Source: JBBQED01 sp038320345 (GTDB lineage Bacteria > Bacteroidota > Bacteroidia > AKYH767-A > OLB10). From it: a stretch of 21,527 bases of DNA. How positions within the stretch are numbered: the stretch's first letter is position 1; each line of letters opens with the position of its first letter. The position numbers and the translations under genes were made by a program. Shown here in pieces: positions 1 to 8,456 of the stretch. A model generated the notes under the pieces. It saw only the letters and a list, made by a program, of their open reading frames with translations, ran no database searches and was not told the DNA's origin. Where the stretch lies: the NCBI GenBank assembly GCA_038320345.1, contig JBBQED010000032.1:1-21527 (forward strand), read 5' to 3'.

Positions 1-26
1 CCCCCTGCATCACCGGTTGGTTTTCG

Positions 27-142
27 GTGGTGCCTTTCTTTGCTACTTTCTTTTGCAAAAAGAAAGTAGGACCTCCGTCAGGAAAATCACCGATGAAATC
101 GGTGATGAGCGAACTCCAATTATTGAGTTAGTCAAAATCAAA
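27..142 (+). repeat. Dispersed hairpin repeat, copy 1
   Basis: This copy matches 9627-9742 at about 113 of 116 positions, and its first 83 bases are identical to 10291-10373. It contains a 12-bp perfect stem with a GCA loop (43-54 with 58-69), then a 9-bp perfect stem with a GAA loop (86-94 with 98-106). A weaker bulged inverted repeat, AACTC...GAGTT, follows near 112-129. No reading frame is credible across it. It is probably a non-coding intergenic repeat of the host chromosome; whether it acts in DNA or RNA is unknown. Confidence 0.85.
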
Positions 143-429
143 TTTCCCTATCAATACCACTAACTTATCAAAAGGACTTTACTTCATAAAGACAAACATT
201 GGTAAGAATAAGTTCACACAAAAATTAATTGTAGAGTAAATTATTTAGTTGAGTTTAATGATGGAAAGGGAACAACGAAAGTTGTTCCCTTTTTTGCTGA
301 GGTATTCTATGATAGGTATTTAAGTTGTCGATTATCATAAGGTTCACAAACACTTGCTTATACATAGAGCGATACTATTTTAGTTCCACCTAAACTTTCA
401 AGTTAATAAAACCGCTATGATCACACCTG
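143..429. other. Non-coding gap between repeat copy 1 and the TonB receptor gene
   Basis: This A+T-rich stretch holds no credible reading frame. The only clear structure is the intrinsic terminator hairpin at 265-295. The gap separates the repeat from the 3' end of the minus-strand TonB-dependent receptor gene. Confidence 0.7.
265..295 (+). terminator. Intrinsic terminator hairpin, possibly bidirectional
   Basis: A perfect GGGAACAAC/GTTGTTCCC stem (268-276 with 281-289) has a GAAA tetraloop and is followed on the plus strand by six T residues (290-295). The stem can extend to 12 bp by pairing A265-A267 with T290-T292. It best fits a terminator for plus-strand transcription entering from the left. 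It also lies about 135 bp past the stop of the minus-strand TonB receptor gene, so it could end that transcript too, although the T tail is weaker in that direction. Confidence 0.8.
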
Positions 430-2766
430 CTAAAATTCTATTTTGTAACTCAAGTTCGGGAGAATAACTGATGATAAATCTTTTTCAACGCTGTTATTTT
501 TAAGGTTGTATTTATATCCATCAAAATCAGGATCTCCTGTTAGGTTTAGGATTTTCAATGATAATTCACGAGAACTTTTCGCTTTATTTACTTTGTAGCT
601 GGCCGTAAAGTGTAGCTTAAATGAAGAGGGAGCCTGCAGTTGAAATGCTTTTGTTTCATCATAAACAATATCTTTTTCTAAATTTGATGCTACATCGTTT
701 ACAGGCGAATAGTGATTTCCACCCTGATAGCAAATTCGGGTATTTACACTAAACACATTTTGTTTACTATTGCCAACTTGCCATTCTTTACCAATTAATA
801 GATTAAATACATAGTTTCGATTAAATCTTGTGCTACGCCACAAACCATCACCACCTTTATATTTTGAATTAGATGCAGAAGCAGTAAATAAGTAATAGTA
901 ACCTTTAGATATATATTTTTCTAGGGTAATATCTAAGCCATAATTTGTACCCTTGCCTGTATTTTGCAACTTCTCTGAAAAGAATAAATCACTCTTAAGA
1001 TTAAGGAAAGAGTATGAACTATCAGCGATAACAGGCACAGAGAATAACTCTTGGTAATACAGTTCTACTCTTAAATGCATAAGGTCCGTAATATTCCAAT
1101 CATAGCTTAGAATAATATGGTGTGCCTTCGTAAAATCCAGGTTTTTATTGACGGCAGTTTCTCCTGTTGAAAGTGAATTGTTAAAATAGTAATTCAAAGT
1201 TTCTAAACGGCTATGTAACCCATATGCAAAACCAATGGATTGATTTTTACTGAATTGTTTACGAATGCCCATTCGTGGTTCAATGGTGTAATGGTTGTTT
1301 AATGAAAAAAGTTGACTATTTATACCAATATTCATCACAATTTTATTTGTGAGGTTAATGGAAGAACTACTATAAGCCGAAATCAATGTGCTAAACCCAT
1401 TTGAATTCACGATTTCTGTCGGCGGACCATCTGTTGTCTGCGAGTTATTAAGTAACAAATCATACATCATTCCAGTAACAGTTATTCCAGTTTTGTTGGT
1501 ATGCTTTGCACTAAATTTTTTATTGACATAGCTAGATGCAACAAAATTCCAATTTGCATTCTCAATAGCACTATGAGGTTGCAAGGTGAATTCGGAATTG
1601 AGATTTTGAGTTATCCAATCAGTGCTATTGTAAGTAGCTGCCAATACCGTTTTGATATAAGTGTTGTTTTCGAAAAAATATTTATGACTAATACCTGTTG
1701 CACCCATAGATTGCTTTATTTTATTTTCTTCTTTGTCATCAGCGTATTTCCAATCTGCGCTGTCGGATTTAACTTTTGCTCCTGCTCTATCAGCTAAACC
1801 AATTCCCCAGACCGAGAAAGTACCGGCATTTAGTGTGGGGAAATTCAACTTGAAAGAGAGATCTTGGTATTTCAGACTATTAGCATTTTCAGGAAGTAAT
1901 GGTGCTAACAAACTAAGTGTTGAATATCGGTAATTGAAAAGATAAGATGCTTTGCTGCCTTTTCTAAGTGGGCCTTCCGAAGACGCATCAATTCCTACCA
2001 GTCCAATTTGAAATGTATGTTCCTGCTTTTGATTATTCCCAGTTCTTAAGGCCATGTCGAAAACTCCAGATAAAGCGTTATTATAGTCGGCAGGAAAAGC
2101 TCCTGTAAAAAAATCTGAGTTGGCCAACATCTGGCTACTTAATGCAGTAAAGGTTCCGCCGCCATAAGATTTTAAATCTCCAAAGTGATTAGGATTGGGA
2201 ATTTCAATTCCTTCCATTTTCCATTGTACAAATTTCGGTGCATTACCTCTAATAATAATTCCATTTTCACTAGTATTACTTGCCACACCAGCAAACGAAG
2301 AGGCTAAACGCGCGGGGTCATCAAAGCCACCTGCGTAGCGTTTTGCTTCTTCAACACTCAACATTCTAGCACTCACCGTTGCCATTGCATTTAAAGGTTG
2401 TTCTTTGTTGACAATAGGTTTGATCACTAGTTCACCAAGTAAATGTGTTACTTCTGTAAGCTGAATCGCAATAAATGTTTGTTTAGCAGAGATTACTACC
2501 ACCTCACGAATTATCGCTGTTTCATAGCCCATATTTTGAACTTGCAAATCAAATCTGCCCACCGGAACGTTTTGAATTGTGAAGTTGCCGGCAGTATCCG
2601 TTACTGCTCCCATGAGCACATTGGTATTAAGGAGTACTACAGAGGCAAAAGCCAAAGGACTGTTAGAAGCATGATCTACCACAGAACCTCGAATAGTTTG
2701 CGTTGGTTGTGCAAACAGTTGAGTGGTAAAAAATACGAAGCTGGAGATTAAGATATTGCGTATCAT
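430..2766 (-). CDS. TonB-dependent outer-membrane receptor
   Basis: The product is a Bacteroidota-type TonB-dependent receptor, expected to import a substrate across the outer membrane using energy from TonB-ExbBD. The chosen Met (2766) begins MIRNILISSFVFFTTQLFAQ, a good signal peptide; an upstream in-frame Met at 2826 would add 20 residues that spoil it. Counting from the chosen start, a carboxypeptidase-regulatory-like beta domain (TIRGSVVD...GAVTDTAGNFTI...VGRFDL) spans about residues 24-105. A plug domain with IIIRGNAP and a GGGTFTALSS stretch follows, then a long beta-barrel ending in the aromatic C-terminal SYKIEF. About 778 residues is normal for the family. No SusD partner is present, which argues against a classic glycan-utilisation locus. 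The sensor kinase and LytTR regulator genes lie directly upstream in the same direction, so regulation by them is plausible. The substrate cannot be told from sequence. Confidence 0.85.
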   Translation of the reverse strand: MIRNILISSFVFFTTQLFAQPTQTIRGSVVDHASNSPLAFASVVLLNTNVLMGAVTDTAGNFTIQNVPVGRFDLQVQNMGYETAIIREVVVISAKQTFIAIQLTEVTHLLGELVIKPIVNKEQPLNAMATVSARMLSVEEAKRYAGGFDDPARLASSFAGVASNTSENGIIIRGNAPKFVQWKMEGIEIPNPNHFGDLKSYGGGTFTALSSQMLANSDFFTGAFPADYNNALSGVFDMALRTGNNQKQEHTFQIGLVGIDASSEGPLRKGSKASYLFNYRYSTLSLLAPLLPENANSLKYQDLSFKLNFPTLNAGTFSVWGIGLADRAGAKVKSDSADWKYADDKEENKIKQSMGATGISHKYFFENNTYIKTVLAATYNSTDWITQNLNSEFTLQPHSAIENANWNFVASSYVNKKFSAKHTNKTGITVTGMMYDLLLNNSQTTDGPPTEIVNSNGFSTLISAYSSSSINLTNKIVMNIGINSQLFSLNNHYTIEPRMGIRKQFSKNQSIGFAYGLHSRLETLNYYFNNSLSTGETAVNKNLDFTKAHHIILSYDWNITDLMHLRVELYYQELFSVPVIADSSYSFLNLKSDLFFSEKLQNTGKGTNYGLDITLEKYISKGYYYLFTASASNSKYKGGDGLWRSTRFNRNYVFNLLIGKEWQVGNSKQNVFSVNTRICYQGGNHYSPVNDVASNLEKDIVYDETKAFQLQAPSSFKLHFTASYKVNKAKSSRELSLKILNLTGDPDFDGYKYNLKNNSVEKDLSSVILPNLSYKIEF

Positions 2767-2892
2767 ATTTAATGGAGTTAAATTATAGTGCAAAAGTCCA
2801 TTTTGGAAAGAAGGCGCACAATTCAACTATGCCATACCAATAAAGATGTCTGCCAACTCCTGTAATATTTCTGCAAAATAGTTACGGGAAAG

Positions 2893-3588
2893 CTATTTTC
2901 TATTATTTATTGCTTGAAAAAACTGGTCTTTGTAGGTTTCGGAAATGGGAATAAGTTGATCAGCAATTTTTATCCTGCTCCGTTCAATGGATTCTATTTT
3001 GTTGATGCCAACCATATAGGATTTATGAACTCTGCAAATAATATTACTGGGTATGATCTTTTCAAGTTCATTGAAATTCTGAAGAGTCATAATCCTTTTG
3101 GTTACCGTATGTATTCTTCGGTAATCCCTCATGCCCTCAATATACAAAATGTCGTTTAAATTTATTTTCTCTAATCGGTTTTCTGTTTTCACAAAAATAA
3201 AACCTATAGGGGCATTGGTAAGCGATTGGTTAATGTTTTCCTGAGCTTTGGTTACAGCTTTTATGAACCGATCAAACGTAAAAGGTTTTAACAGGTAGTC
3301 AGTTACATTGAGTTCATAACCTTTAATAGCATATTCCTGATAAGCAGTTGTAATAATTACTTGACAATCTATTTTTGAATTCTCAAGAAGTTCGATACCT
3401 GATAGTTCATCCATATTAATATCCAGAAATAGCAAATCAACTTTATTGGATCTTAAATAGAAGATACCGTCAAGTGCATTATCGAACGTTCCACATAAAT
3501 TCAGAAATGGTATTTTATTTACAAATCCCTTAGTTCTTTCAAGAGCCAGAGGTTCGTCTTCTATTATGATGCAAGAATAGTTATCCAT
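2893..3588 (-). CDS. LytTR-family DNA-binding response regulator
   Basis: This is a two-domain response regulator of 231 residues. An N-terminal receiver (about 1-120) has the acidic pocket E10/D11, phospho-acceptor D56 in LLFLDINMDE, the T80/T81 switch position and K101 in LLKPF. A C-terminal LytTR domain (about 130-228) has typical features such as FVKTENRLEKINLNDILYIE and RVHKSYMVGINKIE. It should take phosphate from the adjacent kinase and bind direct-repeat promoter sites. Its start codon overlaps the kinase stop region by 8 bp (3581-3588), implying translational coupling. The TonB-dependent receptor gene follows after a 126-bp gap and is the obvious candidate target; no LytTR site was identified with confidence. 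Confidence 0.92.
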   Translation of the reverse strand: MDNYSCIIIEDEPLALERTKGFVNKIPFLNLCGTFDNALDGIFYLRSNKVDLLFLDINMDELSGIELLENSKIDCQVIITTAYQEYAIKGYELNVTDYLLKPFTFDRFIKAVTKAQENINQSLTNAPIGFIFVKTENRLEKINLNDILYIEGMRDYRRIHTVTKRIMTLQNFNELEKIIPSNIICRVHKSYMVGINKIESIERSRIKIADQLIPISETYKDQFFQAINNRK

Positions 3589-4648
3589 TTCTAATAGTTA
3601 AATGTACACTATATAGGTTAGTTTGTTTAACTAATTCCAAAATATGTTTTTCGGGATAAATTAGATTCAACCTTTTTTGAATTAAATCATTACCTAATCC
3701 ATTACTATCCTGTTTCAATTTTCGATTAGGATCGAACTTGTTTTCACATACAAATTGAATAGTGTCCTTGTTGATATATAGTTGAACTTCAATGGCATTG
3801 TCCATTTTCTTATTGGTGGAGTGCTTAAAGGCATTTTCAATAAATGGGATGAACACCATAGGGGCTATTGTTTTCATACCTGGAGTTCCTGTTATTTGAA
3901 AGTTTACATAGTTCGAATTAGAAGTTCTAATTTTCTGTAATTCGATATATTTTTCAATGTATTCAATTTCCTTTTTTAGCAAGATCTCATCTGTTTTCGT
4001 TTCATATAACATGAAGCGCAAAATGTCGGATAGCTTATTCAAATAATCGGAAGCTTCCGCGGCATCTTTCACTATCAGCACATCAATATTATTCAACGTG
4101 TTGAATAAAAAATGAGGATCTAGTTGAGCTTTCACCAATGCCATTTCTGTTTCATGATTTTTTTGTTTCAATTCTTCTTTCAGTTTTATTTCACCATACC
4201 AAGTAATAAAACCTTTAATTACCAAAGCCACTGTACCTGTTATAGAAGCTATAATTGTCATGGCACTGATTACAATAAAAGCAGTTGATCTTCCATTTTT
4301 ACCGCCTTGATCCATATCTATAACATAGCCCGACTCTATTAAGTACCTATGTAGGATATATGATATAACCGATGCTCCTGCCGAAATGAGTAAGCCTACA
4401 ATTATGGAAAGTAGAAACTTTTTTTGTTGAAGATATTTGGGAAACAATAGAAAATAGTAAGCATAAAAGGAAATAAATGAGGGGATAAATGCAAAAAGGA
4501 AAAGGTTCTCAAAGGCTATTAGCATTCTTGATTGAGGATCAGTAGAATAAAAGCTACTTCTATAAAAGATGCTTAACATGATAATTATCAATATGAAATA
4601 GCATGCCCAAAAACCGATGTGTAATAAAATAACAACTGACTTTTTCAT
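3581..4648 (-). CDS. LytS/YehU-type sensor histidine kinase
   Basis: This is a 355-residue membrane histidine kinase of the His_kinase (PF06580) type. Four hydrophobic segments lie at about 5-27, 43-69, 77-100 and 122-146. A short coiled linker (about 150-172) follows, then the phospho-acceptor motif QLDPHFLFNTLNNI with His179. The ATPase part shows an N-box PFIENAFKHS (Asn272) and a G-box NGLGNDLIQKRLNLIYP. There is no large extracytoplasmic domain, so the signal is probably sensed in or near the membrane. It is the cognate partner of the overlapping LytTR regulator. In Bacteroidota such pairs often regulate neighbouring transport genes, here probably the TonB-dependent receptor; that link is inferred. 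Confidence 0.92.
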   Translation of the reverse strand: MKKSVVILLHIGFWACYFILIIIMLSIFYRSSFYSTDPQSRMLIAFENLFLFAFIPSFISFYAYYFLLFPKYLQQKKFLLSIIVGLLISAGASVISYILHRYLIESGYVIDMDQGGKNGRSTAFIVISAMTIIASITGTVALVIKGFITWYGEIKLKEELKQKNHETEMALVKAQLDPHFLFNTLNNIDVLIVKDAAEASDYLNKLSDILRFMLYETKTDEILLKKEIEYIEKYIELQKIRTSNSNYVNFQITGTPGMKTIAPMVFIPFIENAFKHSTNKKMDNAIEVQLYINKDTIQFVCENKFDPNRKLKQDSNGLGNDLIQKRLNLIYPEKHILELVKQTNLYSVHLTIRNG

Positions 4649-4688
4649 AATTTCAAATGCGCTGATTTATTTGTGCGAAATTCGATCA

Positions 4689-4706
4689 TTTCAAAGCGTT
4701 TTGAAA
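4689..4706. promoter_or_regulatory. Short inverted repeat upstream of the sensor kinase gene
   Basis: TTTCAAA (4689-4695) and TTTGAAA (4700-4706) form a perfect 7-bp inverted repeat with a 4-base spacer, 41-58 bp upstream of the kinase start. It could be an operator, but such A+T-rich palindromes arise by chance. No clear TAnnTTTG box was found in this 177-bp gap. Confidence 0.2.
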
Positions 4707-4825
4707 GAAAATTATGCAAACGGTAGATATTCGTCTGCAAGTTGACTAAAGTGTGCATAGATCGTGTTTTACGCTGAAATGCATTCATTAGTACAAGGAT
4801 ATTTAAGGTTCATCGAATTCTTAGA

Positions 4826-5101
4826 TTAATTGGAGAACCAGTTATTAGCAAAAAAATATGCCCTACCTTCCTCATCATCTAATGGCGTAAAACCTAAATG
4901 TTGTTCGAAGTTAGCTGAAAAAAGGAGAAGCTCGAGATCATAAAAATGGCAGATGCTGAATGCGATATTTCCAATATCAAATGGCATTGGTAATACGGTT
5001 CTAAGTTCATCTGTTGATGAGTAATCTACAGTAGGCTCATTAAATTTGTTTTCCATGAAAAAACATAACAAGATATCGGAGAACCTTATTTGTTCAGGCA
5101 T
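4826..5101 (-). CDS. Small orphan protein of unknown function
   Basis: This is a 91-residue open frame with no family I recognise. It is acidic and rich in aromatics, with no signal peptide or clear membrane segment. An internal Met at residue 16 (5056) begins MENKFNEPT and would give a 76-residue product; the first 15 residues are hydrophobic and less convincing. The segment FDIGNIAFSICHFYDLELLL followed by FSANFEQHLGFTPLDDEEG vaguely recalls the core of a PAS domain, which is only a weak impression. It lies between the outer-membrane barrel gene (70 bp upstream in transcription) and the kinase gene (177 bp downstream), all on one strand. It may be a real small gene, a remnant of a longer one, or spurious. 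Confidence 0.45.
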   Translation of the reverse strand: MPEQIRFSDILLCFFMENKFNEPTVDYSSTDELRTVLPMPFDIGNIAFSICHFYDLELLLFSANFEQHLGFTPLDDEEGRAYFFANNWFSN

Positions 5102-5171
5102 TTTACATAAAGAGTTATTTTTTTTTAAATATAGGTAGAAATGATTGGTTATTTCAAAAATCTTGAAAAAT

Positions 5172-6536
5172 TCAAAATTTATAACCTACTTTAAATGAGG
5201 TATAAGTTATGTTTTTCCCGTTGCCTGTTTCCTTAACATATTTTCCAGCGAAGAAGTAAGCTACTTCGTATCCTAATGATAAATTCTTGTTCACCATATA
5301 ATTGGCCTCCGTTGACAGTTGAACGCCTATGTCTTTTTTTGTTGAATTGAAAAGGGAAACCGGAGTGGGTCTTACTTCTATTGAAATAGGAGAATACGTC
5401 CCATCTTGATTACTTTGGCGCCACATTAGATATACACCAGCATACAGATTTATTTTTTCAGTGGGATTAATTTTTAAATATGGATTGATAGCCACAATGT
5501 TCGAGGAACCTATAGGAGCTGTCATTCCATATTGTGGTTTTGAAAAAATGAGATTATAAGTGTTTAACTGTCGATCATTTTTATTTCTATCACCGGAATT
5601 GTAATTACTGGCTAATCCTAATAGAAATTTGAATTTAGTGTCAATTTTATAATTTATATCTAGATAAATTCCATAAGCGTTAATTTTCAATTCGTTGAAA
5701 GTACCGTACTGATATGTTATTTCCAATTCGTAGTTAAGTTTAGGATTTTGCGAGTATACTCTAGTTCCTAGGCTCTGTCTAGACTCTTTACCGGCTACAT
5801 AATTATATTTTCTACGGTTGGAGAGAAAACTAAGTGAATAGAAATCGGCTATCAAACGATTTGTTTTAATAGTTCTGGTGCTATGTACTCCAACTATTAA
5901 GTCCTTGAAGGATTTATCATCTAAAACCCCTGGCATAGATATCACAGGAGTTAAAAGGAAAAGATCAAATTTTCTTTTTTCTGAATTGAATTTGAAAATG
6001 GCTGCATCAAATGTCAATCTTGTGTTTGGACCATCACGAAAAGTAATGATACGATTATTCCCGTAGCTTATCTCCTGTCGTCCTATTCTTGCTTTCCAAT
6101 TTTTGTTAAAAGTATAATCCAGGAAAGCTTGGTGCAAGCTCAATTGGTTTTCGTCAATTTCAGGAATAAGTGGGTTTGGGTTGAGGAAGCGGGAAGTGCT
6201 TGCCATTTGTGTAAATACTCGGAGCTTATTACCTAATTCTAAGTTTAGGTGAACCATTATTCTTTGCCAAATTTGTCCAGAACTAACTTTATTAAATGTG
6301 GATGGTACATCACCAAAGTTTTGATTACTGTAATATTGAAATTGCGAGCGTATTTCGCCTCCCAGAGAGATATTGGTATTTTCGGTTAATGGGATATACT
6401 TCAAATTATCAAATCCTACCTTCTGAACACTATCATTTTTTAAATTAGTGAAGTTATCATTGTATCTTAGTGTGTTGATCTGGCTTTGTGAATAGAAATT
6501 ACTAAGAAGTAGCGCCCATGTTAAGATAATTTTCAT
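5172..6536 (-). CDS. Alginate-export-type outer-membrane beta-barrel protein
   Basis: The product resembles the Alginate_exp (PF13372) barrel family, seen in Bacteroidota as outer-membrane porins annotated 'alginate export family protein'. The chosen start (6536) gives MKIILTWALLLSNFYSQSQ, a good signal peptide; the longer frame from 6563 adds nine residues. The mature part alternates polar and aromatic residues as expected for beta-strands. It carries the family-like pattern GGEIRSQFQYY, QRIMVHLNLELGNKLRVFTQ, DYTFNKNWKARIGRQEISYG and a C-terminal strand ending in KVGYKF. Length (about 454) fits the family. It probably forms a passive channel; the name does not prove alginate transport, and no alginate genes lie nearby. 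A 13-bp inverted repeat sits just upstream, between it and the dehydrogenase gene. Confidence 0.75.
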   Translation of the reverse strand: MKIILTWALLLSNFYSQSQINTLRYNDNFTNLKNDSVQKVGFDNLKYIPLTENTNISLGGEIRSQFQYYSNQNFGDVPSTFNKVSSGQIWQRIMVHLNLELGNKLRVFTQMASTSRFLNPNPLIPEIDENQLSLHQAFLDYTFNKNWKARIGRQEISYGNNRIITFRDGPNTRLTFDAAIFKFNSEKRKFDLFLLTPVISMPGVLDDKSFKDLIVGVHSTRTIKTNRLIADFYSLSFLSNRRKYNYVAGKESRQSLGTRVYSQNPKLNYELEITYQYGTFNELKINAYGIYLDINYKIDTKFKFLLGLASNYNSGDRNKNDRQLNTYNLIFSKPQYGMTAPIGSSNIVAINPYLKINPTEKINLYAGVYLMWRQSNQDGTYSPISIEVRPTPVSLFNSTKKDIGVQLSTEANYMVNKNLSLGYEVAYFFAGKYVKETGNGKNITYTSFKVGYKF

Positions 6537-6587
6537 TAAGCGTTTTTGTAGTGAAGTGTACATTTCAATTATTCTGTGTTTAAATTT

Positions 6588-6622
6588 TTCTAGTCAATAT
6601 CATTGTAAAATATTGACTAGAA
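6588..6622. promoter_or_regulatory. 13-bp perfect inverted repeat between dehydrogenase and porin genes
   Basis: TTCTAGTCAATAT (6588-6600) is mirrored exactly by ATATTGACTAGAA (6610-6622) around a 9-base spacer. It lies 27 bp past the dehydrogenase stop and 52 bp before the preferred porin start. No T-run follows it in the minus direction, so it is not a canonical intrinsic terminator. It may be an operator for the porin gene or a stabilising mRNA hairpin between the two genes. Confidence 0.6.
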
Positions 6623-6649
6623 GAGGAGGAATACGTTTTGAAATTCAGA

Positions 6650-7246
6650 TTAATGGGGTTTAATTATTTGACCAGTATTTGCACCGAAAATACTTTTACG
6701 AAAGCCAAATTCAAGTTCTTTCATTGTTACGGGAATGTCACCTGGAAAGAAAGGAAAATATTGCGGGGAATTTTCAATTACTGTTGGACTTACAGCATTT
6801 ATACGAATACCATTTTGCAACTCAATTGCAGCAGCCCGAACAAAGCCTTCCACTGCTCCATTTGCAGCTGATGCATTGGCAAAGTTCAATTGTGGTTCAT
6901 TTGTTAAAGCACCCGTGATTAATGTAAAGGAACCTTTTGGTTTGATATAATGCTGACCAATTAGCACTAAATTTATTTGTCCCATCATTTTACCTTCTAC
7001 ACCTTTTCTAAACTCCTTATCATTTAGGTTTTTCCACGGACCCACATAGGTTGGGCCAGCTGTTGAAATCAGTGCGTCAAACGGTCCAACTTGCTTGAAT
7101 AGATTTTCTATGGATTCTGTTGATGTGATATCTGCTTGTATATCTCCACTGTCAGATCCAACTTTTATTACTTCGTGATCTTTTTCTAAAACATTCACTA
7201 AGTGTTTTCCCATGGTGCCACTAGCACCTACGATGATGATTTTCAT
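6650..7246 (-). CDS. Atypical short-chain dehydrogenase without catalytic Tyr/Lys
   Basis: This is a 198-residue Rossmann-fold protein. The nucleotide-binding loop GASGTMGKH (residues 7-15) and the STAG motif (61-64) are SDR-like. The typical YxxxK catalytic pair is absent: aligning NASAANGAVEGFVRAAAIEL with usual SDRs puts Ala125 in place of Tyr and Asn129 in place of Lys. The usual Ser is also not obvious (TLITGALT, about 108-115). This fits the atypical 'Lin1944-like' SDR group, which I recall as having a reduced tetrad. The start overlaps nothing; the flavoprotein gene ends 39 bp upstream, so the two are probably co-transcribed. It may bind NAD(P) without classic dehydrogenase chemistry, or act on an unknown substrate. 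Confidence 0.8.
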   Translation of the reverse strand: MKIIIVGASGTMGKHLVNVLEKDHEVIKVGSDSGDIQADITSTESIENLFKQVGPFDALISTAGPTYVGPWKNLNDKEFRKGVEGKMMGQINLVLIGQHYIKPKGSFTLITGALTNEPQLNFANASAANGAVEGFVRAAAIELQNGIRINAVSPTVIENSPQYFPFFPGDIPVTMKELEFGFRKSIFGANTGQIIKPH

Positions 7247-7285
7247 GTGTTTTTAATTTAAGTAAAATTTTTGTTCGTGTATTTA

Positions 7286-8212
7286 TTAGAAACTTTCGAT
7301 TATAATCTCTTTGTTGACCATCATGCCCGTAGTCGTACCTTGTGCGACGGCATTCGCAACTGTTCTGATCTTTGAAGTATTATCTCCACATGCGAAAACT
7401 CCAGGTATAGTTGTCTTTTGAAATGGATCTACTTTAATGTATCCTTCGCTGGTAATTTCACAGCCTAATAATTGAGGACTATTGCAATGCTGTACAAATT
7501 GGCTGCGAGCATATATAGCTTCAAGTGGTTTTATAGTTCCATCTTTAAAGTTGATGTTCCGTAGTTGCCCATCCTTATGATCGAACTGAGCAATTTCTTG
7601 TTCTATAATATTTATCTGATGACTTTCTAGCCGAGATGTTTGTTCTCTAGTTAAAGTAGATTGTCCATTCGTAAATAGGGTAAGATCTTTCGTCCAATTT
7701 GAAATTAACATGGAAAATTCAAAACCAAAATCACCGTTACCTAAAACTCCGGTTGGTTTATCTTTTAGTTCATAACCATGACAATATGGGCAATGAAGTA
7801 CTGAAATGCCCCAACATTCTGCATAGCCTTTTATATTAGGCATGATGTCTTTAATACCAGTTGCAAAAATTAATTTCTTTGCATAAAAAATACGCTCGGT
7901 TTGGGTAAAGATTTCAAAACCAATTTCATGCTTGGTTATTTTGAGGGCTAAGTCATTTACAAACTTTACTGTATCATATTTTTTTACCTGCTCCTTTGCA
8001 AGTGTTGAAATTTCTTTGGGAGTTTTACCGTCTTGGGTAATGAAGTTGTGTGAAAAAGGTGTTTGTTCGTTGCAGGGTTTATTATTATCAATAACTAATA
8101 CTGACCTAAATGCCCTCCCTAGCGCCATACCTGCAGCAAGTCCTGAATAGCTTCCTCCTATGATTATAACATCATACTGTTGTATTTTAATCATGGATTT
8201 ATGCTTGATCAT
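7286..8212 (-). CDS. Thioredoxin-reductase-like NAD(P)/FAD oxidoreductase
   Basis: This is a 308-residue two-dinucleotide-domain flavoprotein. The FAD-binding motif DVIIIGGSYSGLAAG is at about 14-28. A redox-active-type CPYC motif (Cys141, Cys144, in HCPYCHGYE) occupies the position of the thioredoxin reductase disulfide. A second GNGDFG loop for NAD(P) is near 168. The C-terminal FAD motif GVFACGDNT is near 270. It should pass electrons from NAD(P)H through FAD to a disulfide or small acceptor; no thioredoxin gene is adjacent. The start at 8212 overlaps the upstream 74-residue gene by 14 bp; the alternative Met7 (8194) would leave a 4-bp gap. Either way translation is probably coupled. It belongs to the cassette controlled by the upstream AraC-type regulator. 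Confidence 0.88.
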   Translation of the reverse strand: MIKHKSMIKIQQYDVIIIGGSYSGLAAGMALGRAFRSVLVIDNNKPCNEQTPFSHNFITQDGKTPKEISTLAKEQVKKYDTVKFVNDLALKITKHEIGFEIFTQTERIFYAKKLIFATGIKDIMPNIKGYAECWGISVLHCPYCHGYELKDKPTGVLGNGDFGFEFSMLISNWTKDLTLFTNGQSTLTREQTSRLESHQINIIEQEIAQFDHKDGQLRNINFKDGTIKPLEAIYARSQFVQHCNSPQLLGCEITSEGYIKVDPFQKTTIPGVFACGDNTSKIRTVANAVAQGTTTGMMVNKEIIIESF

Positions 8213-8423
8213 TTTTAGGAAAAAGTAAACCCAGCAATAAGTTTAAAAATGGCAATCCGATGAAGACCATCCAGGGAACAAGCAGAATTGTAATTAAAAG
8301 TGTTCTTAGATACAATGGCATATCGGATATAGCTCCTCCAAATAGATACAGAAAAAGTGTAATGGATGGATATATTACTATTGCAATTTTGACAGTTGAA
8401 ATTATTTTCATTTTTGTGTTCAT
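8199..8423 (-). CDS. Small two-helix membrane protein
   Basis: This is a 74-residue protein with two hydrophobic segments (about 9-30 and 39-68) separated by the loop SDMPLYLRT. The pattern AIVIYPSITLFLYLF...LPLYLRT-like...LLVPWMVFIGLPFLNLLLG resembles, from memory, the membrane tail attached to some antibiotic-biosynthesis-monooxygenase (ABM) proteins of other bacteria. Here the ABM domain is absent and the tail stands alone. It overlaps the flavoprotein gene and follows the AraC regulator gene by 90 bp. It could anchor or assist the flavoprotein at the inner membrane, which is inference. The first Met is used; Met5 (8411) is an alternative. Confidence 0.7.
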   Translation of the reverse strand: MNTKMKIISTVKIAIVIYPSITLFLYLFGGAISDMPLYLRTLLITILLVPWMVFIGLPFLNLLLGLLFPKNDQA

Positions 8424-8456
8424 ACAATTTATTTTTTAGATAATGTTGGATGAGTA

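Noticed and set aside
1501..2751. Plus-strand frames opposite the TonB receptor gene
   Set aside because: They lie antisense to a well-supported long gene and have Cys/Ser/Phe-rich, domain-free translations.
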